From the NCBI RefSeq assembly GCF_027812955.1, contig NZ_JAPYZV010000015.1, forward strand, positions 1-64,000: a stretch of DNA of 64,000 nucleotides. Reading direction: 5' to 3'. This document shows positions 1 to 7,358 of this stretch, in pieces (the first letter of the stretch is position 1; the number at the start of each line of letters is the position of its first letter). The translations under genes and the position numbers were made by a program. Origin of the DNA: Pedococcus sp. 5OH_020 (GTDB lineage: Bacteria; Actinomycetota; Actinomycetes; Actinomycetales; Dermatophilaceae). A model generated the notes under the pieces. That model worked only from the letters and a program-made list of their open reading frames with translations. It was not told the origin of the DNA and ran no database searches.

Positions 1-52
1 ACCAATCTCCCAGCACGGCGGGGCATCTCGTTGTTACGGCGCGCTCAACACC

Positions 53-390
53 TCAGGCCCATCGGTGGATCGAGGCTAAGCCGTCCGCGGTGAATGCGGG
101 TCCGTTTGGGACCGCGAGTCCCTCCACCTGGGTGCTGATGGTTTCGTCGTGGTCCACGAGGAAGACGGAACCCGCGCCAGGTTCTGCGTTCCAACCCATG
201 CAGGTCGCCTAGAACCGCCCGCGGGTGTCGCAGGCGCCATCGTTCATCCGACGAGGAGTGCCGCCGTCCGCCGGTCGGCCCAGCCAGTGCAGCCCCGCGC
301 CCGGCTCCAGTAGAGCGATTCCTGTGCCCACGGCCGCCACCCACGTGTCGGGGGCCGATTTGACGGGGGCCACTGCGCCGAGCGGCAGCG
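53..390 (-). pseudogene. SMP-30/gluconolactonase/LRE family fragment with internal stop
   Basis: On the minus strand a reading frame matches the middle of the SMP-30/gluconolactonase family, a beta-propeller lactonase: WVAAVGTGIALLEPG, then RRMNDGACDTRGRF, then PGAGSVFLVDH and VEGLAVPNGPAFTADG. The codon after GRF, normally Trp in the family motif GRFWAG, is TAG at 209-211. The frame continues in register beyond the stop and ends at 53-55 after a non-family tail. Only about 110 of the usual 280-300 residues remain; both the N-terminal part and the C-terminal half are missing. It abuts a cellulase-like fragment on the other strand. I infer a non-functional remnant in a decayed island. Confidence 0.75.
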
Positions 391-774
391 GTGACGTTGA
401 CCTCCGCCAGCATGTTCTACAGCTACGACTGGATCGACACGGCGCGCTGGGACCGGTGGCTGTACGAGAATTACGGACAGTGGCAGCAGGCGATGGACCA
501 GGCCCTCGACGACCGTCTCGGCGTGCTGGCCCGGTGGTCCGACCGTCACTCAGTGCCACTGGTCATCGGCGAGGGCTGGATCGGGTACACACCGCTACAC
601 GCCGAGGTCGAGGACGGACCCGTCGGGCAGGCCGTCGCCGAAGCGGCCCTGCGCCGGTGCATGGCCGCCGGCGCCTGGGGCGTAGTCCTGGGATCGAACT
701 CCGCCCCCCACCACCCGGGATGGCAGAACGTGGCCTGGCAACAGCACTGGAACAGCGAGTTCCTAGGCTCCTGA
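391..774 (+). pseudogene. Cellulase-like (sugar-binding cellulase-like) protein, C-terminal fragment
   Basis: The open frame encodes 127 residues resembling the C-terminal part of actinobacterial cellulase-like TIM-barrel proteins: VIGEGWIGYTPLH with a likely barrel-end Glu, GPVGQAVAEAALRRC, then WGVVLGSNSAPHHPGWQ. Family members are several hundred residues long, so the N-terminal two thirds is absent. The fragment starts about where the opposite-strand SMP-30 fragment begins, so the original 5' regions of both genes have gone. Translation could start at the ATG at 391 or near 409, but a stable enzyme is unlikely. The family assignment rests on remembered motifs, so it is moderate. Confidence 0.6.
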
Positions 775-1304
775 GGAGGCGCCAGTACGAGGACTCGATA
801 CCGACACTTCGCCGGCCGAGCTTCCGATCTTCAGGCAGACGGGAACGCGCACGTCATCGGCCCACCCTGCGTCTTCGTGCACCGCCTCGTGCAACATTCG
901 GGTCTTCCGTGGCCGCACGTGGCGTACGCACGGCCGGAAAGCAAGATCGAATCTCGGCCATTCGAGAGCGGGGCCAGGTCCACAGAGGCTGTTGCCGTGA
1001 TCTCAGCCAAGCCCGAACCACGTCACAAGGATTGCGGCCACCTATGCGGCGCCTCGCGGCGACGTCGTTGAATCCGGCATGCGACCCAATGAGCCCCTCC
1101 CTGGCAGGAGGCCCTCTGCAGATCGAGGAAGACGGGCCCAGAAATGGGCCCAAGAAGCCCGGCGTGGAACGACCTGAGTAACGATCCGACAACACTCGGC
1201 TTTGGACGACTGAACGCGTCTGCAGCGCCGTGACCTGCAACGATGCGCCACGGGGATCCTCTGTGAGTCGTGCCGAGTCACGGCCAGTCGTTGTCCGGGA
1301 ATTG
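775..1304. other. No recognisable gene (decayed island DNA)
   Basis: No frame here has a recognisable protein motif or a convincing start with ribosome binding site. The longer open frames are arginine- and proline-rich, as expected for shadow frames in GC-rich DNA. Its position between gene fragments and a tRNA 3' scar suggests residual island sequence. Confidence 0.5.
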
Positions 1305-1347
1305 CTACGGATCAGAAGGTTAGGGGTTCGAATCCCTTCGGGCGCAC
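1305..1347 (+). other. tRNA-Arg(ACG) 3'-end fragment, probable attachment-site scar
   Basis: From 1305 the sequence reads as the 3' half of an actinobacterial tRNA-Arg(ACG): anticodon loop CTACGGA, 3' anticodon strand TCAGA, a T-arm of AGGGG-TTCGAAT-CCCTT, then the 3' acceptor strand CGGGCGC. Upstream of 1305 it departs from tRNA: there is no matching 5' anticodon strand, D-arm or GCGCCCG acceptor strand. Integrative elements that recombine into tRNA genes leave exactly such a 3' duplication at the far end of the element. The intact tRNA and integrase would lie left of position 1. The boundary is set by eye. Confidence 0.7.
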
Positions 1348-1376
1348 TCTGTGTTGAGACAGAGCCCAGCAGGTCA

Positions 1377-1408
1377 CAGCCCCGCGCCGATCCACACGGC
1401 CGGGGCTG
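1377..1408 (+). terminator. Stem-loop terminator downstream of the tRNA-Arg scar
   Basis: A perfect 8-bp stem (1377-1384 pairing with 1401-1408, cagccccg/cggggctg) encloses a 16-base loop and is followed by a short T-containing stretch. Hairpins of this kind commonly follow actinobacterial tRNA genes, which suggests the chromosomal tRNA terminator was kept with the 3' fragment. Confidence 0.5.
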
Positions 1409-1725
1409 TTGCTGTGCCGGTCGACCGTGGTGCCGCCATCAGCACCTGGCAGAGCCGGGCGACAGGGGTCACAAGCGGCCGCAAGCAGGGCAGCGCCTGC
1501 CGTTCCGCGCGCCTATGCAGGCAAACGCGACTGTGCGACTGCCCTCCAGGGCCAACGCAAGAACCGTCATGGGCTGAACGGCTACACGGGCGTTACTTTC
1601 TCGGTCCGTGCCGACGTCGGAGCGGTACCTTCGCGACTGTCCGGGAAACGCCCGCACAGTCGCCCGGGCAGCGGTGAGGCTGCGCTTTGCGCAGTCCTCT
1701 CGGGGGACCAGGCAGGTGGCCGCAG
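1409..1725. other. Intergenic stretch without recognisable gene
   Basis: I see no coding motif or RNA here. It separates the tRNA scar from the next gene and presumably contains that gene's promoter, but no clear -35/-10 pair stood out. Confidence 0.4.
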
Positions 1726-2457
1726 ATGAGGAACAGGACCACGTTCAGGCGTGCTGAGGCGAAGGTGCATGCCCTCAAGGCCGCTGGGGAGTTCAGCCTC
1801 CGCGACGGGCCTGGCGCGAAGGTCGCCGTGCTCATGCCTTTCGTCGCCGGACTGGTTCAGGACCAACGCGACGACTACGCGTCCTTCGAGAGCGATGCGC
1901 AGGCTCTGGTCGCCCATATCGAGGCGAATGACCGCGAGCCCGTGCTCCACATGCGCGCGACCGTGGCGGACTTCGAGTCGGCGATGACTGACCCGACGAT
2001 CCCGACGGTCATTCTGCGAGGCTTCGGGAACCTGTCCGCGATCTCGACTCCGAGGGAGGCCGGTCCAGACGCCCCGTACACCGTGCTCGAGTGGTCGCAC
2101 CTCGCCGCGATGGCGGACCATCTGAAGCTTGGCAAGTTCGTGATGCGCTCGTGTGGTGGCATGACGCGGATCTTCAACCCACCACTCGGCTACGGAGTGG
2201 TCGCGTCACACCGCGACATCCTGGCGCCGGTCGGCCTCGCCATCAGCGTGGTGGGTCTGGACGACCCGGTCAACGACTTCATCCGACCCGTCACGGAGAC
2301 CGAGCAGCTCACTCGGGAGGACATCCTCAGCCAGTTCCCGCTCCAGCGGCTCCGAGATGTCCCCGAGTTCATCCCCGACTCGGTCTACGTGGGGGCCCGC
2401 GCCCTCCACTTCCTCTTCTCCGACCCGTACGCCGGTCGTCCGCGGCCCACGCGCTAG
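1726..2457 (+). CDS. Protein of unknown function (243 aa)
   Basis: A 243-residue soluble protein with coding-like composition but no family I recognise. Visible stretches are AKVAVLMPFVAGLVQDQ, then TVILRGFGNLSAIS, then MRSCGGMTRIFNPPLGYGVV; the alternation of strands and glycine turns suggests an alpha/beta fold. There is no signal peptide or membrane segment. I chose the ATG at 1726; an in-frame start at 1687 would add 13 residues of low-complexity leader. It is the first intact gene after the tRNA-Arg scar and stands alone, so it could be island cargo or the first chromosomal gene. No function is proposed. Confidence 0.6.
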   Translation: MRNRTTFRRAEAKVHALKAAGEFSLRDGPGAKVAVLMPFVAGLVQDQRDDYASFESDAQALVAHIEANDREPVLHMRATVADFESAMTDPTIPTVILRGFGNLSAISTPREAGPDAPYTVLEWSHLAAMADHLKLGKFVMRSCGGMTRIFNPPLGYGVVASHRDILAPVGLAISVVGLDDPVNDFIRPVTETEQLTREDILSQFPLQRLRDVPEFIPDSVYVGARALHFLFSDPYAGRPRPTR

Positions 2458-2605
2458 CGTCGCCATTCCGCCGGCCCTACCGGCACTCGGCCCGGGCCCT
2501 ACCGCCACTTGGCCCCCGGCCCTACCGGCGGGCCGGGACCCGCTGCTGTCCCTCCAGTCGGGGAAAGCCTGTCCCGCGCAACGCCCCCGGGCGTACATTC
2601 AGGGC

Positions 2606-3424
2606 ATGGCCGAGTCCGTGGGCATGACGCCCGACTTCGTGCGTCTGATGCTGACCGGAGACCATCCCGGCCTGGCCGACCGGCGACGCCGGAACCTGCG
2701 GTTCCCCTCCGACCCCCGGTGCAAGCTGTGCGCGGCACCCTTCGCAGGAGTGGGCCGCCTCGTCTTCGGCCCACGGGGCTACGGCCGCTCGGGTAACCCC
2801 TCCCTCTGCATGAAGTGCGTGGAGGTGCTGCGCGGCTTCGGCCTCACGGGGGTCGAGATCCCTGTGTCGTTGGTCTTCTCCGACGTCCGCGGCTCCACGA
2901 CTCTCGGCGAGCAGCTGCGGCCGGCGGAGTTCCACGCCTTCCTCCACCACTTCTACAAGCTGGCCACCCAGGCCATCGTCAGCCACGGGGGCCTCGTCGA
3001 CAAGATCGTGGGGGACGAGGTCATCGGCCTGTTCTTCGGAGGCATCTCCGGCCCTGGCTATAACGACCAGGCCGTCTCGGCGGCGCTGGACCTGGCGGAG
3101 CGTGCCGCCAGGTCCGACGCCACGCCGTCAGGAGCCATCCCCGCAGGCACCGCCGTGCACACCGGTGAGGCGTTCGTCGGCGCCAGCGGCCCTGCGGACA
3201 CGGTCGACGACTTCACCGCTCTGGGGGACGCCGTCAACACCACCGCGCGGTTGGCATCCGCCGCGCTGGCCGGCGAGGTGATCGCAAGCCAGGCGGCCGT
3301 CTCCGCCTCGTCCGCCACGGCGGAGAGCAGGGAGTGTCGGCTGGTCGACATCCGTGGGCGGACGGAGCCGATCGAGGTCGTGGTCCTGCGGCAGGCGACG
3401 CCCCGGGTCTCAGCAGCACCCTGA
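2606..3424 (+). CDS. Class III adenylate/guanylate cyclase with N-terminal Cys pairs
   Basis: 272 residues. The C-terminal two thirds is a class III nucleotide cyclase catalytic domain that makes a cyclic nucleotide from NTP. The metal-binding Asp lies in FSDVRGST, a Lys precedes the second metal Asp in DKIVGDEVIG, and the transition-state Asn and Arg lie in LGDAVNTTARLAS, so it looks active. Specificity for ATP is likely but not proven. The N-terminal region carries two Cys pairs, CKLC and CMKC, about 35 residues apart, forming a probable zinc ribbon or redox sensor, and has no membrane segment. The ATG at 2606 follows 148 bases after the unknown gene. The cyclase probably works as a soluble dimer. 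Confidence 0.85.
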   Translation: MAESVGMTPDFVRLMLTGDHPGLADRRRRNLRFPSDPRCKLCAAPFAGVGRLVFGPRGYGRSGNPSLCMKCVEVLRGFGLTGVEIPVSLVFSDVRGSTTLGEQLRPAEFHAFLHHFYKLATQAIVSHGGLVDKIVGDEVIGLFFGGISGPGYNDQAVSAALDLAERAARSDATPSGAIPAGTAVHTGEAFVGASGPADTVDDFTALGDAVNTTARLASAALAGEVIASQAAVSASSATAESRECRLVDIRGRTEPIEVVVLRQATPRVSAAP

Positions 3425-3489
3425 GCCTCTCCACAGCAGCCTGAGCCGCGAGCCGTCACGGCCTCCGACGGGACCCGGCGTGGTTGCCC

Positions 3490-3852
3490 TCAGCCCAGCT
3501 CGCGACCCAGGGCGGAGCCCAGCCAGACGGCGAGCAGGCCCAACCCCAGTGACAGCGACAGGTTGGCGACGAGTGGGCGCCAGTGCCGCTCCTCCCAGAA
3601 CGCCCAGGTCTCGAAGGCCAGTGTCGAGAACGTCGTGAGGGCTCCGCAGAACCCGACACCGACGAGTGCGAACACCCAGCTCGGGGCACCTGGCAGGCCG
3701 GCGACCAGACCGAGCAGGAGCGACCCGACGACGTTGACGACCAACGTCCCCAGCGTCGTCCCGGCGCGGCTGTGCCGGCGGCTCCAGCGGTCGACCAGGT
3801 AGCGGACCGGTGCCCCTACGGCAGCTCCGCAGACCACGAGCAGGGCGGTCAT
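3490..3852 (-). CDS. crcB: Fluoride ion channel FluC/CrcB, second copy
   Basis: 120 residues, the normal FluC size, with four predicted membrane helices. The family signatures GAAVGAPVRYLVD, GTLVVNVVGSLLLG and GALTTFSTLAFE are all present. FluC proteins are dual-topology dimeric channels that export toxic fluoride. The start overlaps the end of the upstream crcB copy by 4 bases, so the two are co-translated, and Gram-positive tandem pairs often form heterodimers. It lies downstream of alaA on the same strand. Confidence 0.92.
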   Translation of the reverse strand: MTALLVVCGAAVGAPVRYLVDRWSRRHSRAGTTLGTLVVNVVGSLLLGLVAGLPGAPSWVFALVGVGFCGALTTFSTLAFETWAFWEERHWRPLVANLSLSLGLGLLAVWLGSALGRELG

Positions 3853-4262
3853 CGACGTCGGCCGAAGACGAGCTCACCGAGACTGACCCCGAGACCGACC
3901 GCCGCCAGGCCCACGACGAGGGAGCCGACGAGGTACGCAGCCGCAAGCCCCTGGTGCCCCCCTACGGCCATCGTGTGGATATCGAGGGCGTAGCTGGAGA
4001 AGGTGGTCCAGCCCCCCAGCACCCCCACGCCCAGGAACGGGCGCAGCCAGGGGTGTGGCTCCGCGAGGGAAAGCACCCATACGACCAGGAGTCCCATCGC
4101 GAACGAGCCCGTGACGTTGACCACGAACGTCGACCACGCGAACGAGCCCGCATTATGCGGCAGCGCCACCGCGAGCCCGTACCGGCTCAGCGAGCCGATC
4201 GCGCCGCCGAGGGCCACCGCACCCAACAGCCCGCTCGTCAGGTCGGGGTGGTGGGCGGACAC
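3849..4262 (-). CDS. crcB: Fluoride ion channel FluC/CrcB, first copy
   Basis: 137 residues with four hydrophobic helices and the FluC motifs GGAIGSLSRYG, STFVVNVTGSFAMG and TTFSSYALD. It is the promoter-proximal member of a tandem pair (4-base overlap), expected to form a fluoride export channel in the cytoplasmic membrane. The 79-base gap upstream to alaA contains no fluoride riboswitch that I can recognise, so expression may follow alaA or a weak internal promoter. Confidence 0.92.
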   Translation of the reverse strand: MSAHHPDLTSGLLGAVALGGAIGSLSRYGLAVALPHNAGSFAWSTFVVNVTGSFAMGLLVVWVLSLAEPHPWLRPFLGVGVLGGWTTFSSYALDIHTMAVGGHQGLAAAYLVGSLVVGLAAVGLGVSLGELVFGRRR

Positions 4263-4341
4263 CCGCGACAGTCTGCCAAAGGCCGGCCTGCCGTGACTCG
4301 GCCTGCCATGGCTCTGCTGCAGAGCGCCTGCCGCCGCGAAC

Positions 4342-5553
4342 CTAGCGCTGGGTGGCCAGGAACTCCGCGATCCGGCCGATGGCGAACTCCAGGTCCTGGA
4401 CGCTCGGCAGGGTGACGATGCGTACGTGGTCCGGCGTGGGCCAGTTGAAGCCCGTGCCGTTCGTGATCAGGATGTGGGTCGCCCGGAGCAGGTCGATGAC
4501 GAACGCCTGGTCGTCCTCGATCGGGTACACCTGTGGGTCCAGCCGTGGGAACAGGTACAGCGCCCCCTGCGGCTTCACGCAGGTGACGCCGGGGATGTCC
4601 GTGATCAGCCGGTGCGCGAGGTCGCGCTGGGCCAGCAGCCGGCCACCCGGAAGGATCAGGTCCCGGATCGACTGGTACCCGCCCAGTGCCGTCTGGATCG
4701 CATGCTGCGCAGGGACGTTCGCGCACATCCGCATGTTTGCGAGCAGGGTCAGCCCCTCGAGGAAGTTGCCCGCGCGCTGTCTGGCTCCCGTCACGACGAC
4801 CCAGCCGGAACGGAACCCGGCCACCCGGTAGGCCTTGGACAGCCCGCTGAAGGTGAGGCACAGGATGTCGTGCGCGTACGTCGCGGCATGATGGTGCCGG
4901 GCGCCGTCGTACAGGATCTTCTCGTAGATCTCGTCAGCGAGGACGACGAGGTCGTGCTTCGTGGCCAGCTCGACGAACCCCTTGACGGTCTCCTGCGAGT
5001 AGACGGCACCCGTGGGGTTGTTCGGGTTGATGAGCACGATGGCCTTGGTGCGGTCCGTGATCCGGCTCTCGACGTCCTCGAGGCTCGGGTTCCAACCGTC
5101 CTCCTCGTCGCACAGGTAGTGCACGGGCGTGCCCCCGGCCAGGGTCACGGCGGCAGTCCACAGCGGGTAGTCGGGGGCCGGGATGAGGATCTCGTCGCCG
5201 TTGTCGACGAGCGCCTGGAGGACTAGCGAGATCATCTCGCTGACGCCGTTCCCGATGAAGACGTCCTCGACGGTGACGTCCTTGAGCCCCTCCTCCTGGT
5301 AGAAGTGCGCCACCGCGGTCCGTGCCGAGAAGATGCCGCGCGAGTCCGAGTACCCCTGGGCCTCGGGCAGGTTGTGGATCATGTCGACGAGGATCGACTC
5401 GGGGGCCTCGAAGCCGAACGGCGCCGGGTTGCCGATGTTCAGCTTCATGATGCGATGGCCTTCGGCCTCGAGCTTGTGGGCCTCTTCGAGGATCGGCCCG
5501 CGCACGTCGTACCGGACGTTCTGGAGCTTTCTGGACTGGTTCACCGGGCGCAC
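4342..5553 (-). CDS. alaA: Alanine-type aminotransferase (AlaA family)
   Basis: 403 residues, close to E. coli AlaA (405). This fold-type I PLP enzyme converts pyruvate and glutamate to alanine and 2-oxoglutarate. Visible landmarks are NIGNPAPFGFEAP near the N-terminus, PNNPTGAVYS, DEIYEKI and the PLP lysine in SGLSKAYRVAGFRSG. The open frame runs on upstream to 6126 because the preceding broken gene happens to be in register, but homology to AlaA begins at VRPVNQSRKLQNV, so I chose the GTG at 5553. The crcB pair follows 79 bases downstream on the same strand. Confidence 0.88.
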   Translation of the reverse strand: MRPVNQSRKLQNVRYDVRGPILEEAHKLEAEGHRIMKLNIGNPAPFGFEAPESILVDMIHNLPEAQGYSDSRGIFSARTAVAHFYQEEGLKDVTVEDVFIGNGVSEMISLVLQALVDNGDEILIPAPDYPLWTAAVTLAGGTPVHYLCDEEDGWNPSLEDVESRITDRTKAIVLINPNNPTGAVYSQETVKGFVELATKHDLVVLADEIYEKILYDGARHHHAATYAHDILCLTFSGLSKAYRVAGFRSGWVVVTGARQRAGNFLEGLTLLANMRMCANVPAQHAIQTALGGYQSIRDLILPGGRLLAQRDLAHRLITDIPGVTCVKPQGALYLFPRLDPQVYPIEDDQAFVIDLLRATHILITNGTGFNWPTPDHVRIVTLPSVQDLEFAIGRIAEFLATQR

Positions 5554-5639
5554 CAGGCCAGTGTTCCAGGCTCGGTAGAGGCGTGGCGCGCCGCCACCCC
5601 GGCCCGCGCGCCAGCGCCGCTGAGGAGCGGCCTGCGCTC

Positions 5640-6126
5640 TCAGGAGTGGCGCACCACGGTGGCCGTGGTGACGACCGTCGTGACGAGCTGCGTCACGCAG
5701 GGGGTTGCAGGAGTGAGCTGAAGCCGAACCGGCACGGCGGATCGACCGGCGCGAGCTCTCCCAGGTCGGTGCCTCGCCAGCTGCCATGCACAGAGGCCAG
5801 CGCATGCAGGTCGGTGGCTCCGTCCGGCCCACGACCAGCTCGGCGGTGAGGTGGTCGCCCGCCCGGACCGCCCAGGTGCGGTCGGCGACCGTCACGTCGA
5901 CCGGTGTGACGCAGACTTCGTCGAAGACATACGTCCGCGCGACGAAGTCCGCGAGCTGCGGCGTCGGCGCGAGCAGCGTGCGATGGCCCTGCCGGTCCTC
6001 GACCATGACGTCGGCGAAGGTGCCGAAAGGCGAGGTGTCCCAACGGCCCACGACGAAGCGCGTCCCGCTGGCGGTGCCGACCCCGGCGATTGCCCCACTG
6101 AACCTGAGCTCCTCCACGGCGCCCAC
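5640..6126 (-). pseudogene. Broken conserved actinobacterial gene (frameshifts, internal loss)
   Basis: The intact start encodes FSGAIAGVGTASGTRFVVG, GTFADVMVEDRQGHRTLL and TPQLADFVARTYVFDEVCV, a conserved hypothetical family of high-GC actinobacteria of roughly 200 residues as I remember it. After ELVVGR homology leaves this frame and resumes in a second frame (HGSWRGTDLGELAPVDPPC, then RFGFSS), then in a third near the end (TQLVTTVVTTATV), ending at 5640-5642. That requires at least two frameshifts, and the expected middle section is missing. The first frame accidentally reads into alaA. It diverges from the MarR gene at 6186. I infer a recent pseudogene of unknown function. Confidence 0.65.
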
Positions 6127-6185
6127 CCTGACAGTCCCCTGGCGGTCGCGCGAACCGTGCGTCCGCTCCCCGTACTCTCGTGCCC

Positions 6186-6635
6186 ATGGCGCCCACCTCT
6201 GCGTTCGACGAGCTCGAGGTCGAGCTGACGCGCTTGGTGCGTAGGGCGCGCAGCGGTCAGCGGCGTACGGCCGCGGACGTCCATCCCGAGCTGGATGCCG
6301 CCGGGTATGCCGTGCTGGTCGCCGTCCGCGAGCTGTCGGCGGGCGGGGGAGGGGTTCGCGGTGGCGAGGTCTCGGATGTGCTCGGGCTGCACAAGTCCAC
6401 GACGAGCAGGAACCTCGCGACGCTGGAGGCGCTGGGGCTCGTCGAGCGGATCCCCGACCCTGCGGACGCCCGAGCCCGCCAGGTGCGTCTCACGCCGCCC
6501 GGCTCTGAGGCGCTCGAGCGCTCCTTCGAGGCTCGGCGGGAGCGGCTGCGGGCGCAGCTGGGCACCTGGGAGCCCACCGACATCGCGGAGCTGGCCCGGC
6601 TGCTGCGTCGCCTCAACACGACGCTCTCCGCCTGA
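6186..6635 (+). CDS. MarR-family transcriptional regulator
   Basis: 149 residues with a winged helix-turn-helix: GGEVSDVLGLHKSTTSRNLA is the helix-turn-helix and VERIPDPADARARQVRLTPPG the wing. It should bind DNA as a homodimer and respond to a small aromatic ligand or oxidant. I prefer the ATG at 6186 over the GTG at 6180, since they differ by two residues only. It is divergent from the broken gene ending at 5640, which may have been its target; its present target is not evident. Confidence 0.85.
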   Translation: MAPTSAFDELEVELTRLVRRARSGQRRTAADVHPELDAAGYAVLVAVRELSAGGGGVRGGEVSDVLGLHKSTTSRNLATLEALGLVERIPDPADARARQVRLTPPGSEALERSFEARRERLRAQLGTWEPTDIAELARLLRRLNTTLSA

Positions 6636-6743
6636 CCGGGCCGGGTGAGCCCCGGCGCCGAACCATGGGCGCCACGCGCGCGCCCTCGGCTTCACCGCGA
6701 TCGCCGGCGCCTTTTCGTCTCCGACAGACTCGGTGCCAAATCA

Positions 6744-6789
6744 AGTTGCATTCGGCAACTAATTGGCTTATGGTTGTGTTCTGCAACCA
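6744..6789 (+). promoter_or_regulatory. Promoter with two inverted-repeat operators before the MarR-MFS operon
   Basis: A good sigma-70-type promoter is visible: TTGCAT at 6746-6751, a 17-base spacer and TATGGT at 6769-6774. Two inverted repeats overlap it: AGTTGC-n5-GCAACT (6744-6760) over the -35 box and TGGTTG-n7-CAACCA (6771-6789) over and just after the -10 box. Both share a GTTG/CAAC core. This is the classic arrangement for autorepression by the MarR protein encoded at 6804. Confidence 0.75.
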
Positions 6790-6803
6790 ACTAAGGGGAC
6801 GCC

Positions 6804-7358
6804 ATGACTGTCTCGACCGGTGCCCGCACCACGACCCGCGACGTGGTGTCCGCGCTGTCCAGCCTCATCCGGGCCAGCCGGTCCGCGGCTCGTCAGCGGC
6901 AGGTACAGCTCGGTGCTTCGGGGACGGCACTGGCCATCCTCAAAGCCCTCTCCTACGACAGCGCCCTGGACCGCCCGGGCGACCTCGCGCAGGCGACCGG
7001 CGTCGCGCCATCCGTGGTCAGCCGCGCGCTGGCGCGTCTCGAGGACGACGGGCTGGTGGAGCGGACCCGGGACGACCGGGACGCTCGTGCCTGCCACATC
7101 TCGCTCACCGAAGAGGGTCGCAGGCAGCTGGAGACGGTCGAGCAGGAGTACGTGACGCTGCTCGACGATGCGCTGACCGAGCTGAGCGACGAGGACGTCC
7201 AGCGGCTGCCCGGTCTCCTCACCCTGCTCGAACACTCCATCCGACGCGCCGGCGAAAGGGCGACAGCCCCCCGGCGGCTGACGATGGTCGCCAGCCTCAC
7301 CGACCACGACCCTCACCCCCTCCACCACCCCCACCACGCCACGTCCGAAAGCCTGTGA
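6804..7358 (+). CDS. MarR-family regulator, probable repressor of the adjacent MFS pump
   Basis: 184 residues. The winged helix-turn-helix is at about 60-110: GDLAQATGVAPSVVSRALAR, then the wing DGLVERTRDDRDARA. The C-terminus has an unusual His-rich tail (repeated DHDPH, HHPHH) that could bind metal or may be low-complexity sequence. The ATG at 6804 has an AAGGGGA ribosome site. Its stop overlaps the start of the MFS gene by one base, so both are made from one message. The promoter carries two inverted repeats, consistent with autoregulation and ligand-induced release of the pump. Confidence 0.88.
   Translation: MTVSTGARTTTRDVVSALSSLIRASRSAARQRQVQLGASGTALAILKALSYDSALDRPGDLAQATGVAPSVVSRALARLEDDGLVERTRDDRDARACHISLTEEGRRQLETVEQEYVTLLDDALTELSDEDVQRLPGLLTLLEHSIRRAGERATAPRRLTMVASLTDHDPHPLHHPHHATSESL

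Noticed and set aside
225-1181. Open frame of 318 codons on the plus strand
   Set aside because: It is Arg/Pro-rich, without motifs, and overlaps two recognisable gene fragments in other frames.
4263-4341. Possible fluoride riboswitch before crcB
   Set aside because: I could not find the conserved riboswitch core in the short gap.
4342-6126. 594-residue AlaA fusion
   Set aside because: The first 190 codons belong to a separate broken gene that is accidentally in register.
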